The notes under the pieces are model-generated. The model had not been told where the DNA came from and searched no databases. It saw only the letters and a list, made by a program, of their open reading frames with translations. Below are positions 1 to 5,649 of a DNA stretch of 11,444 nt, piece by piece; within the stretch, counting starts at the first letter, position 1; the number at the start of each line of letters is the position of its first letter. Source of the stretch: an uncultured Bacillota bacterium (GTDB lineage Bacteria > Bacillota > Limnochordia > Limnochordales > ZCTH02-B6); the NCBI GenBank assembly GCA_937916565.1, contig CALFSR010000213.1:1-11444 (forward strand), read 5' to 3'. The position numbers were made by a program, and so were the translations under genes.

Positions 1-418
1 CGCCCACCAGCACCACGAGGGTGAGAAGGCGGTCAAGCCACGTGTTGTGCCGCGCAGCGCTGATGAGCCCAGCCGCAAGGCCCAGGACGACGGCGATCAG
101 CATACCGGCGCCGGCCAAGAGAAAGGTGTTGGGATATCGGACCTGGATCTCTTCGAGAACGGGCAGCCCCGTGCGGAGCGATGAGCCGAAGTCCAGGCGC
201 ACAACCTCGCCGAGATACCGGAAATACTGCACGTAGAGCGGATCGGTCAAGCCCAGGGCGCGGCGCAGCGCCTCGACCTCCGCGTAGCTGGCGTCGGGAC
301 TGACCATGAGCAGGGCGGGGTCTCCCGGAATCACGTAGAAAATAATGAAGGACAGCGTCACTACCAAAAGGAGCACCGGGAGAGAAAGCAGGAGCCGCTG
401 TAGGATATACCTGGCCAT
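1..418 (-). CDS. DppB-type ABC transporter permease, partial (3' end off the window)
   Basis: This is the first 139 residues of an inner-membrane permease of a peptide/opine/nickel-type ABC importer; the rest lies beyond the left edge. The reading frame is open from an ATG at 418 to base 2 with no stop. The N-terminus (MARYILQRLLLSLPVLLL) is the usual DppB/GsiC start, running straight into the first membrane helix (about residues 8-30). It is followed by an IPGDPA motif, a periplasmic stretch with the family pattern LGLTDPLYVQYFRYL and LDFGSSLRTG, and a second helix near residues 100-120. The EAA loop that contacts the ATPase is not reached. A weak GGGGTG ribosome site lies 7 bases upstream of the ATG. 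The gene follows the solute-binding protein gene by 121 bases, so the two very probably form one transporter. Family assignment is secure; substrate is unknown. Confidence 0.9.
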   Translation of the reverse strand, partial: MARYILQRLLLSLPVLLLVVTLSFIIFYVIPGDPALLMVSPDASYAEVEALRRALGLTDPLYVQYFRYLGEVVRLDFGSSLRTGLPVLEEIQVRYPNTFLLAGAGMLIAVVLGLAAGLISAARHNTWLDRLLTLVVLVG

Positions 419-459
419 CCAATGTCACCCCGTCCGCCGCATCCCGGGCCGCTGAAGCA

Positions 460-507
460 GGGAGACGCGAAGGGGGAGAGTGAACACCCTCCCCTTCGCG
501 TTCTCCC
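460..507 (-). repeat. Long stem-loop between binding-protein and permease genes
   Basis: An inverted repeat can be read directly. The arms 460-475 and 491-507 pair as five or six G/C-rich base pairs, a one-base bulge (T at 501), then ten more pairs through a CGCGAAGGGG/CCCCTTCGCG core, with a loop of about 15 bases. On the minus strand the downstream arm is followed by CTGCTTCAGC rather than a T-run, so it is a poor intrinsic terminator. Hairpins between a binding-protein gene and its permease genes are known in other importer operons, where they protect the upstream message and lower permease output. That role here is inference. Confidence 0.7.
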
Positions 508-539
508 GCACCTGGCCGCAATGACGCTTGGGCTTTCGC

Positions 540-2111
540 TTACCGGGTCACCCGGGAAAAGTCCAGCACGTCCTGGGGGAACACGCCCACGTTGTTGAGA
601 TCGGAACGGGTAGCGAAGACGTGCTGCAGGTTCAGCAAGGGCACGTAGACGGCATCCTCATAGACGATCTGCTGGATCTGCCGGTACACCTCATTGCGCT
701 GTGCCTCATCCGTGAGGCGCATGCCGAGGGCGGCCAGCTCATCCACGACCGGGTTGGAGTAGAAGGACAGGTTCCAACCGTCGGGCGGGAAGAACTCGGA
801 GCCGAACAAAGAGCGGGTCGTCCAGTCGATGTCGTTGGCCGCCGGGCCCCAGGCGAACATGAACGCATGGTGGCCCGCCTCGTTCACGTTCTTGGCCCGC
901 TCGGCCAGCCAGACGCCGGTTTCCAAGATGTTGAGCTGCATGTCGATGCCGACGGCCCGCAGGAAGCCTTGGATGGCCTGGGCGAGCTCGACGTCCATGG
1001 GGTAACGGCCCCGCGGTACGTAGGCCACGAAACGAAGCGGCTGGCCGTTCTTGTAGCGGATCCCGTCGGGCCCGGGCACCCAGCCGGCCTCGTCCAGCAG
1101 CCGCTTGGCGAGATCCGTGTCAAACTGGTAGGTGCCGGTGGGCGAGTAGCCGATGGTGACGCTGGACACGTACGAATCCGGCACCGTGGCCGCGCCGCTG
1201 TAGAGGCGCCCGATGACCAGCGGCAAGTTGATGGCGTGGTTGATGGCCAGGCGCACCCGCACGTCCTTGAACGGCTCGTACGTCTGGTTGAGCGACAAGA
1301 AGAGCACCTGGTTCTTGAGACCGGTGCGCAGCGCCACGCCCGGCTGCGAGCGTAGGCGCGCGATGTCCGTCATCTGCACCGGGTAGATGGCGTCGACCTC
1401 GCCGGTCTGCAGCATGATCATGCGGGTCGCGGCTTCCGGCACGATGCGGAACACGAGGCGGTCGATGGTCGGCACGCCCGGCTCGTAGTAGTCAGGGTTG
1501 CGCTCAAGGACGATGCGGTCGCCCGGCACCCACTCCACCAGGCGGAAGGGGCCCGTGCCGACGGGATTGCGGGAATAACGGTCGCCCGCCCGCTCCACGG
1601 CCGCCGGGTTGACGATGCCGCCGTTGAGCACGCTGCTGATGTTGGGCAGGAAAGCGCCGAACGCCTCGCAGGAGATGAGCTTGACGGTGTATTCATCGAC
1701 GACCTCGACGCCGCACAGGAAGTTGTACACGCTGCTGCGCAGCTTGCCCGACGTGTCGAGGCGGATCCGGTCAAAACTTGCCTTGACGACTTCGGCGGTC
1801 ACCGGCGTGCCGTCATGAAAGCGTACGCCGCGCCGCAGGTGGAACGTCCACTCCAGGCCGTCCGCGGAAACCTCCCACGACATGGCCAAGTCCGGCTCGA
1901 TCTGACCCTGGGAGTTCATCCTGACGAGCCTGTTGTACAAGTGCAGGTTGACCATGCCGGAGATGTAGTCGTTGGTGTCGTGGGGGTCCAGCGTCACGGC
2001 GTCGGTCGGCAGGGCGACGGTCACCGTACGCTGGGCCAACGCGGCGGGACTGGCAACGAAAGCTGCGACGAACAATGCGATCAAGAGATGGAGCAGAAAC
2101 CGTTGTTGCAT
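540..2111 (-). CDS. ABC transporter substrate-binding protein, family 5 (DppA/OppA/GsiB-like)
   Basis: This is an extracytoplasmic solute-binding protein of 523 residues, the usual family size, delivering a peptide-like or related ligand to a DppBC-type permease. The N-terminus is a signal peptide: MQQR, a hydrophobic core (residues 5-20), then SPAALA before Q27, a signal-peptidase I type site. There is no lipobox cysteine. Family features follow: LDPHDTND near the mature N-terminus, RFHDGTPVTAEVVKASFDR, NPVGTGPFRLVEWVPGD, LERNPDYY, LRLAINHAIN-like helix text (VRLAINHAINLPLVIG) and a C-terminal LLNLQHVFA strand. Two cysteines about 20 residues apart (FLCG and ISCEAF) could form a disulfide. 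The frame stays open 18 codons further upstream, but the ATG at 2111 has GAGGA 6 bases before it and starts the signal peptide. The permease fragment at 418-1 follows. The ligand cannot be read from sequence. Confidence 0.93.
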   Translation of the reverse strand: MQQRFLLHLLIALFVAAFVASPAALAQRTVTVALPTDAVTLDPHDTNDYISGMVNLHLYNRLVRMNSQGQIEPDLAMSWEVSADGLEWTFHLRRGVRFHDGTPVTAEVVKASFDRIRLDTSGKLRSSVYNFLCGVEVVDEYTVKLISCEAFGAFLPNISSVLNGGIVNPAAVERAGDRYSRNPVGTGPFRLVEWVPGDRIVLERNPDYYEPGVPTIDRLVFRIVPEAATRMIMLQTGEVDAIYPVQMTDIARLRSQPGVALRTGLKNQVLFLSLNQTYEPFKDVRVRLAINHAINLPLVIGRLYSGAATVPDSYVSSVTIGYSPTGTYQFDTDLAKRLLDEAGWVPGPDGIRYKNGQPLRFVAYVPRGRYPMDVELAQAIQGFLRAVGIDMQLNILETGVWLAERAKNVNEAGHHAFMFAWGPAANDIDWTTRSLFGSEFFPPDGWNLSFYSNPVVDELAALGMRLTDEAQRNEVYRQIQQIVYEDAVYVPLLNLQHVFATRSDLNNVGVFPQDVLDFSRVTR

Positions 2112-2117
2112 CTGACT

Positions 2118-2122
2118 TCCTC
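2118..2122 (-). promoter_or_regulatory. Ribosome binding site fixing the binding-protein start
   Basis: GAGGA on the minus strand sits 6 bases before the ATG at 2111, with a second GGGAGG at 2124-2129. It supports that ATG over the in-frame start 18 codons upstream, which would place a charged, non-hydrophobic stretch ahead of the signal peptide. Confidence 0.75.
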
Positions 2123-2172
2123 GCCTCCCTAAGGAGCAAGTGCTATCGGACGGCCGGACTTTCAACTCCCCG

Positions 2173-2216
2173 CGACGAAAAACCGGCGCTTCTCACCCCC
2201 CTGGGTTTTGTCGTCG
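2173..2216 (-). promoter_or_regulatory. Leader hairpin or operator just downstream of the -10 element
   Basis: The arms 2173-2184 (CGACGAAAAACC) and 2204-2216 pair over 12 base pairs with a single bulged base at 2210, leaving a 19-base loop. The repeat starts immediately after the proposed -10 hexamer, so it would lie at the very 5' end of the transcript of the binding-protein operon. It could be a 5' stabilising stem, a binding site for a regulator, or an attenuating structure: the downstream arm on the RNA strand contains five U. The loop carries a purine-rich GGGGGGTGAG that resembles a ribosome site, but no reading frame of note follows it. Confidence 0.5.
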
Positions 2217-2225
2217 ACTATAGCA
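2217..2225 (-). promoter_or_regulatory. Putative extended -10 promoter for the binding-protein operon
   Basis: On the minus strand the sequence reads TGCTATAGT: a TATAGT hexamer (five of six matches to TATAAT) preceded by TG and one spacer base, the extended -10 pattern recognised by vegetative sigma factor. No good -35 hexamer stands 16-18 bases upstream; a TTGCGC is present but only 12 bases away. Transcription would start near 2210 and give a leader of about 100 bases before the ATG at 2111. An AT-rich TATAGT in this GC-rich DNA is suggestive but not proof. Confidence 0.45.
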
Positions 2226-2410
2226 CACGGCTGCGCGCAATATCGACGGATGGAACTGACGAATTTTGGAAGCGGGTTTTGTGGGGGTGAACCAAAGAAG
2301 CGGGCGGCGCAACGCTGAACCGGAACGATTCGTCCGCGAGACGCTCTGCGCGGGGATGGTTTTGGTCGCAGGGAGACAAACAGGACAGCTCCGGACTGTG
2401 CGTCGGGTAC

Positions 2411-2446
2411 AGAAAAGAAGGCTCCCCCTCGCCGGGAGGGGGAGCC
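2411..2446 (-). terminator. Intrinsic (rho-independent) terminator
   Basis: A perfect 11-base-pair stem (GGCTCCCCCTC at 2420-2430 with GAGGGGGAGCC at 2436-2446) encloses a 5-base loop. On the minus strand it is followed directly by TTCTTTTCT (2411-2419). Stem strength, loop size and the T-rich tail all fit an intrinsic terminator for transcripts reading leftward. It lies about 50 bases past the stop of the second CotF-like gene and separates the catabolic/coat-gene series from the downstream transporter operon. Confidence 0.9.
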
Positions 2447-2496
2447 CGCTCGCGCCACAGGCGTGCTTCAGCTAAGGCAGGTCCTTGGCAGCGACC

Positions 2497-2841
2497 TTAG
2501 GTGTCAAGGCGTGAGCCTGGCTGCTCCCCCCGCTCCCGGGCGACCGGATGCATCGGCCCCGCCGCGGCGCGCGAGAGGAACTGCCGGCACTGCCGCTTGA
2601 GGGTTTCGACTTGCGCCGGATCGGCGGGCTGGGTCTTGTAGATGCCCGCCTGGTGCATCAGGTTAAAGACGGCGTTTTTCTCTTCGCTCTTGTCGACGGC
2701 AAGGCGCGCGCATGTCTTGCGCACGCTGTCCGAATCGGCCTCGAGGCTCGCCTGCAGGTAGCACATGCTCGCGTGCTTGAGGGTGTCCAGGCAGTCCCTT
2801 AAGACGGCGCGTTCATCCATCTCGATGGTCGGCATCGCCAC
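2497..2841 (-). CDS. CotF-like small spore-coat-type protein (114 aa)
   Basis: This is a small, mostly alpha-helical protein resembling the ferritin-like Coat F family (COG5577) of spore-formers. After a short start (VAMPTIEMDER) it has two predicted long helices: LRDCLDTLKHASMCYLQAS, then RKTCARLAVDKSEEKNAVF. An NLMHQAGIYKTQPAD segment matches the family pattern of a short motif with a Tyr after the second helix, followed by a third helix and a polar tail. Four cysteines are present. The GTG at 2841 is chosen because AAGGGGAG lies 6 bases upstream; the ATG at 2835 is an alternative. It lies 85 bases downstream of another protein of the same type, and the two are probably cotranscribed up to the terminator at 2420-2446. 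Exact function is unknown; the coat role is inferred from family. Confidence 0.65.
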   Translation of the reverse strand: MAMPTIEMDERAVLRDCLDTLKHASMCYLQASLEADSDSVRKTCARLAVDKSEEKNAVFNLMHQAGIYKTQPADPAQVETLKRQCRQFLSRAAAGPMHPVARERGEQPGSRLDT

Positions 2842-2926
2842 GATCGGCTCCCCTTCCTCAACTCCGCGCTCCCGGTTGCGGCTTGGGCATTTCTGGCCGC
2901 AGCCTTGTGCCCTTCCGCCCCTCGGC

Positions 2927-3133
2927 TTACTGCACCCGGCTCGTTTCCGTGTCCAAAAGCTGGCTGAGGGCGCTTAGGTGCTGGCGGCTGCGGTCGGCCA
3001 GCTGGTCGCACAGCTTGCGTACGTGCTCCTCGGCGGCGCCTTGGGCGTACGCCTGGAACTTCTCGTACATCGCGGCTTCCATCCAAATGAGCTCGTGCAG
3101 GTGCAATAGTTCCGCTTGGGTGAGCTGTGCCAT
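2927..3133 (-). CDS. Small helical CotF/ferritin-like protein (68 aa)
   Basis: The sequence starts MAQLTQAELLHLHELIWMEA and continues as two predicted amphipathic helices (residues about 4-30 and 36-62), the second with VRKLCDQLADRSRQHLSAL. The LTQ-ELL-L-ELI opening and the two-helix layout are typical of short proteins encoded next to CotF-type genes in spore-formers. It is about half the length of a full Coat F protein. The ATG at 3133 is chosen because a perfect AGGAGGT lies 7 bases before it; the GTG at 3142 overlaps that ribosome site. It follows the regulator gene by 64 bases and precedes the 114-residue CotF-like protein by 85. The function is not known. It may partner the neighbour as a half-bundle; that is inference. 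Confidence 0.6.
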   Translation of the reverse strand: MAQLTQAELLHLHELIWMEAAMYEKFQAYAQGAAEEHVRKLCDQLADRSRQHLSALSQLLDTETSRVQ

Positions 3134-3140
3134 CACCGGC

Positions 3141-3147
3141 ACCTCCT
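3141..3147 (-). promoter_or_regulatory. Ribosome binding site deciding the start of the 68-aa protein
   Basis: A consensus AGGAGGT on the minus strand stands 7 bases ahead of the ATG at 3133. It overlaps the in-frame GTG at 3142, which therefore cannot use it and is rejected as the start. Confidence 0.85.
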
Positions 3148-3197
3148 TGCGTGGGCTGCGCGGGCGCCGATGTAAGCGTGCCTCAAGGGCGACGGCT

Positions 3198-4463
3198 TCA
3201 TGCGCCGGTCTGGAGAGAGGAGGGAGCGCTCAAGGAGTCCGCGGCGGAGGCGGCGGGCGGGCCGTAAAGGTCAAGCCAGCGCAGCTGCAGCTCGATGGCG
3301 AGGCGCAAGTCCGCGTCGCCCAAGTCCCATCCGGTTATCTCGCGGATGCGGCCCATCCGGTATTGGACGGTCTTGAAGTGCACATACAGCCGCTCGGCGG
3401 CGCGGCGCATGTTGCCCTGCTCGTCCAGGACGCAGCGCAGCGTCTTGATCAGCTGGCCGTGGTGCTCCGCGTCATGATCGAGCAGCCGGCGCAGGCCCGG
3501 ATCAAGGGACGAGAAGGGGTTCGCGGCGCCGGGGACGTTCATGGCGTCGAGCAGCCCGTAAACGCCAAGGTCGCCGGGCGTGACCACGTGACCCTGTCCC
3601 CGCACCTTGAGGCACAGCTCCAGGGCCCGGCAAGCCGCCCGGTAGCTGCCTGGCAGCTCGGCGAAACCGTTTGCGGGCGTCCCGATGGCCACCGACAGCG
3701 TCGCGATCTTACGCCGCCCCAAGTCCTGCCGGACCGCTTGCAGCGCCGCCCGGGCGGCGTGCAGTTTCACGGCAGTCCCGTCGCTCCCCGAAGCCCAGAC
3801 GACCCGCACCCGGCTGCCGCCCCCGGCCACGAGGCCGTTGTCGGCCCGCACCGCGGCCCGCACTTCGTCGACGACGAGATCATTGAGCCGGTGAAGCGCA
3901 CCGCCGCTCGGCACGGCAGCCGCCGGCGGCTCTACGTGCAGCACGGCCGCCAGCGCGCCCCCGCGGGGATTCCAGCCCACCTCGGCGGCCCGGGCCGTGA
4001 GGTCCTCGGGTGAGGCGATGACGCCGCCCAAGAGGTCCGCCACCAGGTCCGCCTCGTAGCGGCGCACGCTGCTGCGGCGAAACACCTCGGCCATGACCGA
4101 GTTGAGCACGTCGATATAGGGGGTTTCCACGGGGAGCTCGAGCACGGGCAGCCCGCGGGCGTCGGCCTCGTGGAGCATCGCGTCCGGCAGCCGCTCGACA
4201 AAGACTTTGGGCTTGATGAGGAGCGCCGCGATGCCGACTTTGTCGAGGCCTTCGATGAGGCGCACCTGCTCGTCGGGATCCTCCCGCAGGGCGTAGAGGC
4301 TCGTGATGACCAGCTCGTTGCCCCGCAACCAGCGGGTCACGTTGGGCACTTCCATGACGGTCGCGCCCTCGATGGGCCTGTCCAGGCCGCTTGTGCCCGC
4401 GAGCACCCGTGTCCCCTTTAGAGCCGGCAACGTCAGCGCTTTGGCGACGGTGAGGCGGGACAC
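3198..4463 (-). CDS. PucR-family transcriptional regulator
   Basis: This is a 421-residue DNA-binding regulator of the PucR/CdaR type, known to control purine (allantoin), proline or related nitrogen-catabolic genes. Three parts can be seen. The PucR N-terminal ligand-sensing domain covers about residues 4-125, with LTVAKALTLPALKGTRVLAG, LRGNELVITSLYAL and IAALLIKP. The middle domain, with AALQAVRQDLGRRKIATLSVAIG and the GSYRAACRALELCLKV helix, is like the GGDEF-related segment of this family. The C-terminal helix-turn-helix lies at residues 351-378 (AAERLYVHFKTVQYRMGRI). A Ser/Ala-rich tail follows. The GTG start at 4463 has GGGAGG 7 bases upstream, abutting the stop of the PyrD-like gene 13 bases away. 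It is cotranscribed with the enzymes, so it is most likely their own regulator, sensing a substrate or intermediate; the effector is unknown. Confidence 0.93.
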   Translation of the reverse strand: MSRLTVAKALTLPALKGTRVLAGTSGLDRPIEGATVMEVPNVTRWLRGNELVITSLYALREDPDEQVRLIEGLDKVGIAALLIKPKVFVERLPDAMLHEADARGLPVLELPVETPYIDVLNSVMAEVFRRSSVRRYEADLVADLLGGVIASPEDLTARAAEVGWNPRGGALAAVLHVEPPAAAVPSGGALHRLNDLVVDEVRAAVRADNGLVAGGGSRVRVVWASGSDGTAVKLHAARAALQAVRQDLGRRKIATLSVAIGTPANGFAELPGSYRAACRALELCLKVRGQGHVVTPGDLGVYGLLDAMNVPGAANPFSSLDPGLRRLLDHDAEHHGQLIKTLRCVLDEQGNMRRAAERLYVHFKTVQYRMGRIREITGWDLGDADLRLAIELQLRWLDLYGPPAASAADSLSAPSSLQTGA

Positions 4464-4476
4464 GGGGTTTCCTCCC

Positions 4477-5523
4477 TTACGTGCGCCGCGGGTGGGCGGC
4501 GCCGATGATGTCGGTGACCCGGGTGAAACCGTGGCGCTCGAGGTACGCCCGGACGCCGTCGATGATCTCCGGGATGGCGCGGGGATTCGTGAAGTTGGCC
4601 GTCCCCACCTGCACCGCGCGGGCTCCTGCGAGCAAATACTCCACCGCGTCCTGCCACCTCGTCACCCCGCCGCAGGCGATGACGGGCGCGTCGAGCTCGC
4701 CGACGATTTGCCAGACGAGGCGCAGCGTCATCGGCTTGATGGCAGGGCCGGAAAGGCCTCCCGTCTGGATGCCCAGCACAGGGCGGCGTTCCTCGAGGTC
4801 GATGCCCATGGCCGGGTACGTGTTGGCTACGCACAAGGCGTCGGCACCGGCCTCCATGGCCGCCGCGGCGACGGCGACGATGTCGCTCACGTTGGGCGAC
4901 AGTTTCGCGATGAGAGGCAGGCGCGTCACGCCGCGCACAGCCCTAAGCAGGCTCCCGGTGGCCCGGGCGCTGAGCGCGAAGGGCACCGACTCGGCGTGGT
5001 TGGGACAGGACAGATCAAGCTCCAGAGCGTCGATGCCTTCCTGCGCGTCCATGAGCGCGATCAAGGCGACGAAGTCGGTTTCGCTCAAGCCTCCGATGCT
5101 CACGATGACCCGGGTGCCGGCGCTGCGCATAAAGGGAAGCTGGTGCTGGAGGAAGTATTCCGGGCCTTTGCCCGGGATGCCGATGGAGTTGATCAGGCCG
5201 GCCGAGCGCTCCAGCACCCGGTGGGGCGGGTTGCCGGGGCGCGGCGTGGGCATCACCGTCTTGTTGATGACGGCCCCCATGCAAGACAAGTCAAAGAGGT
5301 GGGCCACCTCCTGGCCCACGTTAAAGCACCCGGAGGCGGGCATGACCGGCGCCTTAAGCCGCAGCGGCCCGATCTGGACCGACAAGTCCGGCACGGGCAC
5401 GCCCGCGCCGGTCGCTTCGCCCGGGGCCGCGGCGGAAGCCATGCCCGGCGCCGTGCCCGGAGCCTCACCTGGCACCGTGCCCGGCACCGTCCGTCCTTGC
5501 ACCTGGCCACGCTTCGCTTCCAT
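4477..5523 (-). CDS. pyrD: Dihydroorotate dehydrogenase-like flavoprotein (class 1B catalytic subunit, PyrD-like)
   Basis: This is an FMN-binding TIM-barrel protein of 348 residues that interconverts dihydroorotate and orotate, or a related ring. Family features in order: APVMPASGCF (58-67), INKTV with Lys88, GLINSIGIPGKGPEYF with Asn112, the catalytic-loop Cys173 in DLSCPN, PLIAKLSPN with Lys207, ANT with Asn234, RRPVLGIQTGGLSGPAIKP, and LLAGARAVQVGTANF (FMN phosphate site). Two oddities: residue 170 is Asp where class 1 enzymes have a substrate-binding Asn (E-x-N-x-SCPN), and the loop after SCPN lacks the usual Gly-rich text. The first 45 residues are a Pro/Gly/Ala tail with four-residue repeats. 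The ATG at 5523 has GGGAGGA 7 bases before it. It lies 126 bases after the PyrK-like gene, its likely partner. Class is firm; substrate and direction are open. Confidence 0.88.
   Translation of the reverse strand: MEAKRGQVQGRTVPGTVPGEAPGTAPGMASAAAPGEATGAGVPVPDLSVQIGPLRLKAPVMPASGCFNVGQEVAHLFDLSCMGAVINKTVMPTPRPGNPPHRVLERSAGLINSIGIPGKGPEYFLQHQLPFMRSAGTRVIVSIGGLSETDFVALIALMDAQEGIDALELDLSCPNHAESVPFALSARATGSLLRAVRGVTRLPLIAKLSPNVSDIVAVAAAAMEAGADALCVANTYPAMGIDLEERRPVLGIQTGGLSGPAIKPMTLRLVWQIVGELDAPVIACGGVTRWQDAVEYLLAGARAVQVGTANFTNPRAIPEIIDGVRAYLERHGFTRVTDIIGAAHPRRT
5447..5494 (-). repeat. Four 12-base tandem units inside the PyrD-like gene
   Basis: Read on the plus strand, the units at 5447, 5459, 5471 and 5483 are GGCGCCGTGCCC, GGAGCCTCACCT, GGCACCGTGCCC and GGCACCGTCCGT. 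They encode most of the TVPG-TVPG-EAPG-TAPG stretch of the N-terminal tail. The copies are imperfect, so they are partly diverged. Unit length is a multiple of three, so copy-number change would keep the frame. Confidence 0.75.
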
Positions 5524-5649
5524 AGCTTGCTCCTCCCGCCAACGTCGGCGCCTGCGACCCAGGGCCGGCCGCCTGCCGGCTCGCAGGCCTCTTGTGGCCG
5601 CGCGCCGCCTCGCAAGCCCCCGTCCCTCGAGAGCTTCGACGATGTCCAG

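Larger units (their letters stand above)
2112..2496. other. 385-base intergenic region: terminator, promoter and leader
   Basis: This gap between the CotF-like gene and the binding-protein gene holds no convincing gene. Its right part has an inverted repeat overlapping the coat-gene stop (CTAAGG 2472-2477 with CCTTAG 2495-2500), then the intrinsic terminator at 2420-2446. Its left part has the extended -10 element at 2217-2225, a leader hairpin at 2173-2216 and the ribosome site at 2118-2122. I see nothing specific in about 2230-2405. That part is less GC-rich than the coding DNA around it, as expected of a non-coding spacer. Confidence 0.7.

Noticed and set aside
2472..2500. CTAAGG/CCTTAG inverted repeat overlapping the stop of the 114-aa gene as a second terminator
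   Set aside because: The stem is only six base pairs with a 17-base loop and no T-rich tail; the strong terminator at 2420-2446 accounts for termination.
5524..5649. Possible PyrR-type or other attenuator in the 126-base gap before the PyrD-like gene
   Set aside because: Only a small GCCTGC/GCAGGC stem is visible, with no T-run and no recognisable PyrR-binding loop.
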